64,000 bases of DNA. Origin: Bacillus inaquosorum KCTC 13429 (GTDB lineage Bacteria; Bacillota; Bacilli; Bacillales; Bacillaceae). Under the pieces are notes generated by a model. The model searched no databases, was not told where the DNA came from, and saw only the letters and a list, made by a program, of their open reading frames with translations. The stretch covers positions 186,001 through 250,000 of the forward strand of contig NZ_AMXN01000003.1 of NCBI RefSeq assembly GCF_000332645.1. Reading direction: 5' to 3'. The translations under genes and the position numbers were made by a program. Numbering within the stretch: position 1 is the first letter of the stretch; every line of letters begins with the position of its first letter. Below are positions 1 through 9,302 of this stretch, one piece after another.

Positions 1-3000
1 CCGGCCTGCAGTGTATAGGCAATATGAGTCAGATTTACCTCTCTATATGTTTCCTTATCAAGCGCAGCTGCCAGCTGCTGTGCTTGCTCTTTTAGCCGCA
101 TTTCATTTTTGGCTGATAAAACGAAGATACACGGATGTTCAGGCGTGATGAACGGTATATTCTCATCGGCTGCTTGCGGAATATATTCCTCAATAATCAC
201 GTGGGCGTTTACGCCGCCGATTCCAAATGAACTGACACCTGCTCGGCGAGGCAGTTCTTCTCCCCGTTCATTTTTCAGCGCTTTCCATTCTTCCGTTTCC
301 CGTACGATATAGAACGGACTGTTTTTCAGCTGAATGTACGGGTTCACGGTTTCGCAGTGAAGACTTTTCACTAAGGTTCTGTGCTTAAGCTGCAATAATA
401 TTTTAATGATCCCTGCTGCACCGGCTGCCAGCGATAAGTGGCCAATGTTTGTCTTCACAGACCCCAGTCCGCAATAAGGGTTGGCTGATGCATCCCCCTC
501 ATTCACACCCAGTGCTTTAAAGGCTGATTTCAATCCGTTAATTTCAACCGGGTCACCAAGCTCCGTCCCGGTTCCGTGCGCTTCAATGTAGGTCACGGTT
601 TTCGGATCAATTCCCGCTTTTTTGTATGCCGACTGAATGACATCCGCCTGCGCCTTCGGATTAGGAGTTGTTAAAGATTGTGCACGGCCGCCGTGATTGA
701 TTGCGCTGCCTTTTATGACTCCGTAAATGTGGTCTCCCGCTTCTTCAGCCGCTTTTAATTTTTTCAGAAACAGTATACCGGCCCCTTCCCCATGAGCGAA
801 ACCATCGGCTTGATTTGAAAACGTCTTGCATTTTCCTTCTTTACTTAGTGCACCCGCTTTATCAAAGCTGATATACACTTCAGGAAGGATAATCGTATTC
901 ACGCCGCCGGCTAATGCCATGTCACAAGTGCCTTCCTCAATTGAAGAGATCGCGTGGTGGATAGCCACCAATGAGCTTGAACACGCTGTATCAATCGGTT
1001 CGCTTGGCCCATGCAGATTCAGAAAATAACTGACCCGGTTCGGACCGACTGACGGGCTCGTATTGGCAGCCGCCGAGCCTTCTATTGCCGAGTTGGCTTT
1101 CGACAAAAGGGAGCTGTATCCAGTATTTCCCGTTCCGATGAAGACGCCTGTTTTTGTGCCAGATAGACTTTTCGCCGAATATCCTGCATCTTCGATCGCT
1201 TTCCAGGCGTAAGTCAATAGTAAGCGCTGCTGAGGTTCCATTTGTTCAGCTTCACGAGGGGAAATGCCGAAAAATAATGGATCAAAATCGGCAATTCCGT
1301 CAATAAAACCGCCCCATTTTACGTTCGTTTTATTGACTTCCTTCGTTGGATCACCTTCATATTCACGCCAATCCCAGCGGTCTTTCGGAATTTCCGTCAT
1401 GCAGTCTTTGCCCTCTTTTAAGATCTTCCAGTACGCATCAACATCTTTCGCCATAGGGAAAATCCCGCTTATGCCCACAATGGCAATTGGCTCATGCCCA
1501 GCATCACTCTGTGCGGCGTTTGGCAGCATGACTTGCTGCTTTCGGCGTCTTTTAGCTTTGACATGCAAGGCTTGCTCCGGTTTGGCAGCAGGCTGAACTT
1601 GGGGCGATGCAGCGCGCACAGCAAATGTGTTCGCAAAAACCGCTTGATATTCTTCTGACAAATGCTTGCCAAACGCATGAATCGTCGGGTGGTCAAAAAA
1701 GACGGTTGGCGTCAGCTCTAGTTTATAGGTGCGGTTGATATGGTTCGTGAATTCCGTCATTGAGATAGAATCAAATCCATACACCGTCATCTCGGCATGA
1801 TCATCAATCGTTTCAAGCTTGACCTTTAACAGCTTGGCGACCTCCCGCTTTAACATCGCCTTTACTTTATCCAGCAAACTGTCTGTATCAATGTTCTTTA
1901 CTTGTTCAGTCATGCTTTCTGTTTCCCTCTTTTTTATAGGCGCTGAGGCGGTTTTTGCCAGCATGTGTTGTTTTATTTTCTGCACATCGCCTTCGATCAC
2001 CATTACTTGGTTTGCCTCGGAATGAAACGCTTGATATAATGCCTGAATTCCTTTTTCTGCTGTCATAGGAACAATCCCGGCCAGTTGCACAAGCCTTTTT
2101 TCTGTTTCTTGGTCGACCTTCATTCCGCCCTCTCTCCATAACGGCCAGTTTACAGAAAGCGTCTTCCCGTGCCGCTGGCTGAGATCGGCAAGCCTATTTC
2201 GATATCCTGCATACATATCCATAAATACATTGGCTGCCGCATAGTCAGACTGACCGATGCTTCCTAAGCTTCCTGAAAGAGATGAAAAAAGAATAAAGAA
2301 GTCCAATGGCAAATCCTTGCTCGCTTCGTCTAGGTAAACAAGCCCTTTTACTTTAGGCGCCAGTACATCGTGCAGGTCTTCTGCCGGTTTATTGACCATA
2401 TAGCTGTCTTTGATGGTTCCCGCGCTATGAAGAATGCCGTCCAGACGGCCGTATGTTTTCTGAATTCCGTCAATGAGCTGGTAGACTTCAATTTTATCGG
2501 TAACATCTGTTTGCTGATAGATGACCTTAGCCCCTTTGCCGTGAAGCTCTTTAAGCTTTTTGCTTTTGCTTTCGCTAAGAGGTGAGCGGCCCGTCAGAAT
2601 GACTGTCGCATTCTTCGTTTGTTCCGCGATTTCTTTTGCAAAAATAAGACCTAAGCCTCCGGCACCTCCTGTAATGAGATAAACGCCATCGTCTTTCCAC
2701 GGCTTGCTGATGTCAAAGTTTTCCGTTTTGATGTCACTCCAATCAGCAATGTACCGTTTACCGTTGTGATATTTGATATATGAATCGATGCTCATTTGAT
2801 TTTCTTTCAGTTTGCCAGCAATGCTTTCTCCGCTTTCTTCACTGCTGACTTCAATCATTTGGCCGGTTAGCTTGGCATTCTCCTGCTCAGCAGTTTTCAG
2901 CAGTCCTGTCAATCCTGAAAACAACTGCTGTTCTCCTTCTGCAGAGGTTACGATCTGAATGAGCATGCCGCCTTTCGATTTCTTGCGGATGATCTCTTGT

Positions 3001-6000
3001 ACCTTCTTAAACACTTGTTCCGTATAAGAATGGAAACGCCCATCCACTGAAGAAGGCCTTGCTTCTAGGCTGTATACATGGACATCTTCGATTGCTGCTT
3101 CAATCTGTTCTCTCGTCTCATTGTCATATTCACATAGGAACACGAGATGCTCTGCATATTTTTTTGCTGCCGCGCCTTCAGCTGCCTTTTGTTCTTGCCA
3201 AACGGGCTGAAGCAATAAAGTTTCAGTGTTCATTTTTGATGGTTCGGTTTGTATATCTGCCTCCATCACTCTCGTCGAAAATCCTTTCATCCGCACGCAA
3301 ATCGTGCCATGCTCATCGCATAGATCAATATCGACTTTCTGTATCAAATCTCCCGGTTTGTTTTTCGAGTTGAATTGAACATAAACCCACATGTCAGCGA
3401 CGCATTGATGAAAGACCTCAAGCTCCACCAGGGCAAATGGCAGTGCGGCCTTAAAGTCTTCACTGTCTGAAAGCTCCGCCCTGATGACGTTTTGCAAATA
3501 TTCAGCCGCCTGTAACGCCCCGTCCATTACACTTGGATGAAGAACATAATCGTCTGACGTATGCATCACAGATTCGGGCAGTGATAATTTGGCAAGCAGC
3601 TGGCCATCGCCTTTATATACGGCCTCTACACTTTTGTAACCAGGACCGTAATCGGCTCCGATCATTCCTTCATAAAACGAGGCAGCGTCCATTCTGCTTT
3701 GATCACATCGGGTTTTGATCTCAGAAAGATCAAGCGATTTTTCTTGCTTTACCTGAATCAATTCCGCTATACCCTGGTTATATACAATTGGTTCTGCATC
3801 AACAGATTCCGGCTCACCATACATCCGATAAAGAATGTGTCCGCCGTCTTCATCATAAAGTCCGATGTTTACTTGAACCGGCTCATCCCCTGCTACAACC
3901 GGGCGAATCCACACGACATTTTTCAGCCTGATTCCAGTTTCATGATCCTCCAATCCGCCAATTCCTTGTTCTATAGCGGCTCTTGCCATTTCAAGCGTAA
4001 CCGCCGCCGGCAAAATCGCCATGCCTTTAATGATATGCTCTGAAATAAAATACTCTTGTCCTGTGAAGATGGAGCTGAACCGCTGCTCAGACAGAACCGA
4101 TGTATTATGGTGCACCAAGGGATGTAAACGCGATGGTTCAACTGTTCTTGGTTCGCTGGTGCTGCTTTCAGGCCAGTACCGTTCTTCAGCAAAAGGGTAT
4201 GTCGGCAAACTGATGCGGCGCGGCTTCGTATTTTGATAAAGTCTGCGCCATTCAACATGAAAGCCTTTGGCCCACATCTCGGCAAGCTTTTTCAATTCTC
4301 CTTTTGACATTCGTGATGCAGCCAGTTCTTTTGCTTCTGCGTTTCCAAGCAACTGTTCAGCAGAGGCCATTCTCGTTTTTTCTCCTTGGATACAGCCTTC
4401 TTCCAGCGGCTTTCCATCCACAAAAGCTTCCAGCTGCTGTTTCCATTCTTCCAGATCGTTCGCCATAAAAATGACCCTGCTGTCCATTGCTTCCCGGCCG
4501 ATCTGGAAGGTGTATGCAATATCTCTTAAAGAGATATGCGCTTGCTCGTTATGACTGATATAGACCAGCAGTTCCTTCACATATGCTTGGAGCCGCTCTC
4601 TGTTTTTTGCTGATACAGGAATGAGGCAGGGCAGATTGCCCTCGTTCTCGTCCCTCACATCAGAGTGGTTTTCATATTGCTCAAAAATAGCATGGGCGTT
4701 AGTGCCGCCAAGACCGAATGAGCTCAGAGCCGCCCGATGGACACCTTCACTTTTCTCTAACGGCTTTCGTTCCCGGACAACATAAAAGGGAGAGCTTTCA
4801 AAGTTAATATTCGGATTCGGCTCAGTGCAGTTGATGGTCGGTGCAAGTTCATTATGGTATAAACTCATCGCAACTTTAATGCATCCGGCTAACCCAGCAG
4901 CTGTATCTAAATGGCCGATATTCGTTTTCACCGAACCAATTCCACAAAATTGTGTTTTGTCAGTGTATTGCCTATACACTTTATTTAAAGCAGACATTTC
5001 AATAGGATCGCCTAATTTTGTTCCCGTTCCGTGCGCTTCAATATAACTGACCGTTTCGGGATGAATGTTGGTTTTATCCAATACTTGCTGTATCACTTCT
5101 GTTTGGCCTTTTACACTTGGCGCATAGAAGCCGGCCTTATCTGCGCCATCATTATTAATGTCTATTCCGCGCATAATGGCATAAATATGGTCTCCGTCTT
5201 TTACGGCATCCACAGCTTTTTTCAGCAGGATGACCGCTACGCCTTCACCTCCGGCCATTCCATCTGCTGAAGCATCGAACGCCTTAACATGTCCGTCGCT
5301 TGAAAAATTCAACCCGTTTTGGTGCACGTAGCCTATCGCTGATTGCGCGTGCAATGTTGCGCCTCCGACAAGTGCGTATTGAGATTCACCTGATGTCAAG
5401 CTTTTGTATGCCTGATACAAGCCGACTAGTGATGAAGAGCAGTTAGAATGAACAAAATAGCTTGGCCCCTTTAATCCGAGCTTATGCGAAATCATCGTCG
5501 GAATGGTTCCGCTTTGAGCTAAAACCCATGAGACATAGCCATCCGGTGATTCATGCCCTTCTGTTGCCTCCTTCGGCAATAACGTTCTGTATGAATTGCT
5601 GCTTGCAGACATATATACACTTGTGCCCGGAATCTCCTTTGCCACATATCCCGCATCCTCAATCGCTTTCCAGGAATGCAGCAATAAGAGGCGGAGCTGA
5701 GGGTCCATATACTCAGCATCTTTCGGAGAGATTTGAAAGAAACCGGGGTCGAATAAATCTTTCCCTTCGATCGCCGATTGCACAGGCACATAGTCAGGAT
5801 GTTGAATCAATTCTTCCGGAACGCCGTTTTCGCGAAGCTCTTCTTCAGAGAAGAACTGAATGCTTTCTTTGCCTTCTTTGATGTGATTCCAAAAATCATG
5901 ATGATTTTTCGCACCCGGAAACTGGCAGGATATCCCCACAATCGCAACACTGTCATCAAAATAAGGAGGAATCGTCTGCTGCGGGTATTTTCCATCTCTT

Positions 6001-9000
6001 TTGACATCATGATTGCCTTCATTTTGAGTCGCAGCTTGATCTGAGTTTTTCATCTCCAAAATGTATTGGCTGATCGCACGGATCGTGGAGTACTCGAACA
6101 GCTCAGTGACACTAAACTCATAGTCCAGTTCTTTTTTGATTCGTTCGGCCACAGCTACAGCCAGAAGCGAATCGCCGCCCGCATCGAAAAATCCGTCTTC
6201 CGTCCCAAAGCCGCTGACCTTGAGCGTTTCCTCCCAAATACGAAGCACCTGATCCTCTATTTTCGTTAACTGCAAGTGATTTGGTTTCTTTCTATTGAAA
6301 ACGATGTCTCGTTTTTCCAGTTCTTTACGGTTCACTTTCCCGCTAGGAGATAACGGCAGCTCATCTAAGCGGATAAAGTGTGAAGGTATCATATATTCAG
6401 GCAGACTGGATTTTAGATGACGGCGCAAATCTTTTGGGTCTGCAAGGGAATGTCCGCTTTCCTCTGTATAATAAGCAGCGAGCTGTTGATGGCCTTCCAG
6501 CTGCTTTACCACTACCGCCTGATCTAAAATGCCCGGATATTCACTCAGCTTTGTTTCTATTGCACCCAGCTCTACGCGAAAACCGCGTATTTTGACTTGG
6601 CTGTCAATCCGCCCTAAATATTCTATGTTGCCGTCAGGGAGCCATCTTGCTGAATCACCCGATTTATAAAGCTTCGTCCCTGGTTCAAACGGATTGTCAA
6701 TAAATTTTTCAGCCGTAAGCCCTGGCTTATTATAGTAGCCTCTTGCCAAACCGGCTCCTGCGATGCAAAGTTCACCAGGCTGTCCGATTGGGGCAGGCTT
6801 CAAATGCTGGTCCACAATATAAATTTTCACGTTGGAGAGAGGCTTTCCAATCGGTGTATGGTGACTTGCGATATCTCCTTTTCTGCACCCAAAATACGCA
6901 GCGTAAATGGAAGCTTCGGTAGGTCCGTAAATATTGTCAACACGGCAGTTTTTAAAGATCGATACCGCCTTTTTCACTAATTCTTTAGGAAAAGCTTCGC
7001 CTGCAACCATCATATACTTGAGCGGTCCATTATCAGTTAACTGCTTGTTGTCTTTCGCCGTTTCTAAAAAAACATGCAGCATAGCCGGCACAAAATTAAT
7101 GTGGGTCACTTGATATGTTTCTATATAATCCATGCATTGCTGCGGTGATTTCTCTCCGTTTGGCGGAAGAATCACAAGGCGGCCGTTTCCGATAAACCAT
7201 CCGAATAATTCCGAGATCGAAACATCGAAAACATAGTTTGTCTTCAATAAATATGCATCCTCAGCAGTCACGGGATAGTGAGATTCAAGAAAATTCAGGG
7301 TATTCATTATGCTACGATGTTCTACCATAACCCCTTTAGGCTGTCCGGTGCTTCCCGATGTGTAAATGATATAAGCGAGATGCTCCGGTTTTACTTTCCG
7401 CTTTAAACCGCTGCTTTGCAGATCTGTATAACCGTTTCGGCAAGCCAACTCGATATTGATTGCTTTTATATGGCTGCCAGTTAATCCGCTGATCCTATGA
7501 TGAACGTTAGATTGGGTCAGGACAATGGACGCTTGACTGTCTTTGAGCATGTACTCCAACCGTTCTTGCGGGAAGCTTGGATCTAACGGCACATACGCTC
7601 CGCCGGCTTTCAGTATTCCTAAAATCCCGATAATCATATCAAACGAACGCTCTGCACAAATTGCAACGGGGTGTTCAGGTCCAACCCCCTGATGTTGAAG
7701 GTAGACTGCCACAGATGTGCTTTTTTCATCTACTTCTTTATATGTAAGAGACCTGTCTTCGAAAATCACAGCAACCGCATTTGGGGTTTGTTTCGCTTTT
7801 TCCTCAAACACTTCATGTATACACTTGTCATTTGGCGTATTTGTGCCTGTCGCATTCCATTGTTCCAGTAAACTGCTTTGCTCTTGATGTAACTGCAAAG
7901 AGTAGGTTTCAAGCGGCAAAGACGGGTCCTCCATCATGTGTTGCGCGAGCTTCATATAGTTCTCCATCATACTTTCAATGAAGGACAATTCATATAGATC
8001 AGGGTTATATAAAATATGAAGCACCGTTTCATTTTCTTGCTCGTATATTTCGAGTACCAGCTCAAACTCTCCCTCTTGCCGAATATCCTCCATATATTCA
8101 ATGCCAAGCGTTTGATATGATTCAAGCACTTTTTGCAAGCCTGTTGCCTGAAAGAAGTTTTGGTACAGAAAGGCTGTTTGAAAAACCGGCGAATCCGCAG
8201 CCGAGCGGTCTACATTGAGCTCTCTTACCAATGCAGGGAACGGATATGCCGCATGATCCAGACCGTCAGCCATTGTCAGCTGAAGCTCCCGAATAAATGC
8301 TGTGAATGGCTGGGATCCGATATTCTTGCTCCGAACAGCCATCATATTGATAAAGTATCCGATAATAGATTCAAAGCTATCTTCAGGCCGTCCCATTGTC
8401 GGAACGCCGACAATAATATCCTTTTGTTTTGTATAGTGATGCAGCAGTACCTTGTAAATGCAGAGAAACACAGCCGATTCATTCACATGATAGGTGCGGG
8501 CAAACGATTTGATTTGATTCCTCAGGTTATGAGGGAGCAAGCTTTTATAAGCTTGCCCCTTGAATTTTCGTGCTGAAGACCGCGGACGGTCAACAGGGAG
8601 ATCAAGAACTGGCAGATTCCCAGACAACTGTTCTTTCCAGTAAGCGAGATGCTCTTCCCCTTCTCTGCTGTTCAGCATCCGGGTTTCCCATTCGACAAAA
8701 TCGTAATAATCAGCTGTTAATGGCTGCAGCACGGGCTCAATCCCATTCAGCAATTGCTGATACGCCTCGAAAAGCGCCGATATCAATGTCAGCATCGACA
8801 CACCGTCAAATATGATATGGTGAATCGTTATGAGCACAATGCATTCTTCTTTTGATCGATGAAAAAGATGTGTGCGGAATAACGGGCCAGCTTCCAAACG
8901 AAAAGGTTCTTTTGCTTTTTCTTTGAGAAAAGGCAATACCTCTTCTGATTTCATCGCTGATATATCCTCTTCCTCAAAATAAAGAGCCCCAGATGACTGA

Positions 9001-9302
9001 ACCGTTTGAAATGGAATGCCATTCTCCTCTTGAATCACACTAGTTAAAACAGGATATTGTTTCTGTACAAACAGAAGGGCATTCTTGAACGTCTCTGCAT
9101 GTATTGGTTTGCTGTTGCGAAAGCATAAAGGAAGATTATATGCACTCATATCAGGAGACATTTTTTGAAGCATCCACAGCCCTTTTTGCCCTTCTGATAG
9201 CGGGCTTTTGAACTGCCGCTTCATGCCTTGAAGATGTTCTTCTACCTCAGTAATGGTTAATTCTCCTGATCTGAAGGCATCGAGAATTTCTTTATGATTC
9301 AT
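1..9302 (-). CDS. pksN: PksN, bacillaene NRPS/PKS megasynthase, partial (3' end outside window)
   Basis: This is the N-terminal 3,100 or so residues of a hybrid synthase that runs open to the left edge. Domains in order: a short helical N-terminus (about 1-30), condensation domain with HHIIFDG (about residue 162), adenylation domain (about 447-1000; TSGSTGQPKG, YGPTEAS, KIRGFRVELG, SPSGKVNRKEL), PCP with GGDSLLAV (about 1045), KS with the NCSSS form of the active site (about 1290), DH with HxxxGxxxxP (about 1758), KR with GGAGGLG (about 2212) and a GQSDYAAAN active site, ACP with GFDSISM (about 2512), and a second KS with TACSSS (about 2772), HGTG and a final His motif. The window stops in the post-KS linker. 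In bacillaene synthesis the homologous adenylation domain adds alanine. The ATG at 9302 overlaps the end of pksM by 11 bp and has AAGGGAG eight bases upstream. No AT domain is present, as expected for trans-AT systems. Confidence 0.95.
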   Translation of the reverse strand, partial: MNHKEILDAFRSGELTITEVEEHLQGMKRQFKSPLSEGQKGLWMLQKMSPDMSAYNLPLCFRNSKPIHAETFKNALLFVQKQYPVLTSVIQEENGIPFQTVQSSGALYFEEEDISAMKSEEVLPFLKEKAKEPFRLEAGPLFRTHLFHRSKEECIVLITIHHIIFDGVSMLTLISALFEAYQQLLNGIEPVLQPLTADYYDFVEWETRMLNSREGEEHLAYWKEQLSGNLPVLDLPVDRPRSSARKFKGQAYKSLLPHNLRNQIKSFARTYHVNESAVFLCIYKVLLHHYTKQKDIIVGVPTMGRPEDSFESIIGYFINMMAVRSKNIGSQPFTAFIRELQLTMADGLDHAAYPFPALVRELNVDRSAADSPVFQTAFLYQNFFQATGLQKVLESYQTLGIEYMEDIRQEGEFELVLEIYEQENETVLHILYNPDLYELSFIESMMENYMKLAQHMMEDPSLPLETYSLQLHQEQSSLLEQWNATGTNTPNDKCIHEVFEEKAKQTPNAVAVIFEDRSLTYKEVDEKSTSVAVYLQHQGVGPEHPVAICAERSFDMIIGILGILKAGGAYVPLDPSFPQERLEYMLKDSQASIVLTQSNVHHRISGLTGSHIKAINIELACRNGYTDLQSSGLKRKVKPEHLAYIIYTSGSTGQPKGVMVEHRSIMNTLNFLESHYPVTAEDAYLLKTNYVFDVSISELFGWFIGNGRLVILPPNGEKSPQQCMDYIETYQVTHINFVPAMLHVFLETAKDNKQLTDNGPLKYMMVAGEAFPKELVKKAVSIFKNCRVDNIYGPTEASIYAAYFGCRKGDIASHHTPIGKPLSNVKIYIVDQHLKPAPIGQPGELCIAGAGLARGYYNKPGLTAEKFIDNPFEPGTKLYKSGDSARWLPDGNIEYLGRIDSQVKIRGFRVELGAIETKLSEYPGILDQAVVVKQLEGHQQLAAYYTEESGHSLADPKDLRRHLKSSLPEYMIPSHFIRLDELPLSPSGKVNRKELEKRDIVFNRKKPNHLQLTKIEDQVLRIWEETLKVSGFGTEDGFFDAGGDSLLAVAVAERIKKELDYEFSVTELFEYSTIRAISQYILEMKNSDQAATQNEGNHDVKRDGKYPQQTIPPYFDDSVAIVGISCQFPGAKNHHDFWNHIKEGKESIQFFSEEELRENGVPEELIQHPDYVPVQSAIEGKDLFDPGFFQISPKDAEYMDPQLRLLLLHSWKAIEDAGYVAKEIPGTSVYMSASSNSYRTLLPKEATEGHESPDGYVSWVLAQSGTIPTMISHKLGLKGPSYFVHSNCSSSLVGLYQAYKSLTSGESQYALVGGATLHAQSAIGYVHQNGLNFSSDGHVKAFDASADGMAGGEGVAVILLKKAVDAVKDGDHIYAIMRGIDINNDGADKAGFYAPSVKGQTEVIQQVLDKTNIHPETVSYIEAHGTGTKLGDPIEMSALNKVYRQYTDKTQFCGIGSVKTNIGHLDTAAGLAGCIKVAMSLYHNELAPTINCTEPNPNINFESSPFYVVRERKPLEKSEGVHRAALSSFGLGGTNAHAIFEQYENHSDVRDENEGNLPCLIPVSAKNRERLQAYVKELLVYISHNEQAHISLRDIAYTFQIGREAMDSRVIFMANDLEEWKQQLEAFVDGKPLEEGCIQGEKTRMASAEQLLGNAEAKELAASRMSKGELKKLAEMWAKGFHVEWRRLYQNTKPRRISLPTYPFAEERYWPESSTSEPRTVEPSRLHPLVHHNTSVLSEQRFSSIFTGQEYFISEHIIKGMAILPAAVTLEMARAAIEQGIGGLEDHETGIRLKNVVWIRPVVAGDEPVQVNIGLYDEDGGHILYRMYGEPESVDAEPIVYNQGIAELIQVKQEKSLDLSEIKTRCDQSRMDAASFYEGMIGADYGPGYKSVEAVYKGDGQLLAKLSLPESVMHTSDDYVLHPSVMDGALQAAEYLQNVIRAELSDSEDFKAALPFALVELEVFHQCVADMWVYVQFNSKNKPGDLIQKVDIDLCDEHGTICVRMKGFSTRVMEADIQTEPSKMNTETLLLQPVWQEQKAAEGAAAKKYAEHLVFLCEYDNETREQIEAAIEDVHVYSLEARPSSVDGRFHSYTEQVFKKVQEIIRKKSKGGMLIQIVTSAEGEQQLFSGLTGLLKTAEQENAKLTGQMIEVSSEESGESIAGKLKENQMSIDSYIKYHNGKRYIADWSDIKTENFDISKPWKDDGVYLITGGAGGLGLIFAKEIAEQTKNATVILTGRSPLSESKSKKLKELHGKGAKVIYQQTDVTDKIEVYQLIDGIQKTYGRLDGILHSAGTIKDSYMVNKPAEDLHDVLAPKVKGLVYLDEASKDLPLDFFILFSSLSGSLGSIGQSDYAAANVFMDMYAGYRNRLADLSQRHGKTLSVNWPLWREGGMKVDQETEKRLVQLAGIVPMTAEKGIQALYQAFHSEANQVMVIEGDVQKIKQHMLAKTASAPIKKRETESMTEQVKNIDTDSLLDKVKAMLKREVAKLLKVKLETIDDHAEMTVYGFDSISMTEFTNHINRTYKLELTPTVFFDHPTIHAFGKHLSEEYQAVFANTFAVRAASPQVQPAAKPEQALHVKAKRRRKQQVMLPNAAQSDAGHEPIAIVGISGIFPMAKDVDAYWKILKEGKDCMTEIPKDRWDWREYEGDPTKEVNKTNVKWGGFIDGIADFDPLFFGISPREAEQMEPQQRLLLTYAWKAIEDAGYSAKSLSGTKTGVFIGTGNTGYSSLLSKANSAIEGSAAANTSPSVGPNRVSYFLNLHGPSEPIDTACSSSLVAIHHAISSIEEGTCDMALAGGVNTIILPEVYISFDKAGALSKEGKCKTFSNQADGFAHGEGAGILFLKKLKAAEEAGDHIYGVIKGSAINHGGRAQSLTTPNPKAQADVIQSAYKKAGIDPKTVTYIEAHGTGTELGDPVEINGLKSAFKALGVNEGDASANPYCGLGSVKTNIGHLSLAAGAAGIIKILLQLKHRTLVKSLHCETVNPYIQLKNSPFYIVRETEEWKALKNERGEELPRRAGVSSFGIGGVNAHVIIEEYIPQAADENIPFITPEHPCIFVLSAKNEMRLKEQAQQLAAALDKETYREVNLTHIAYTLQA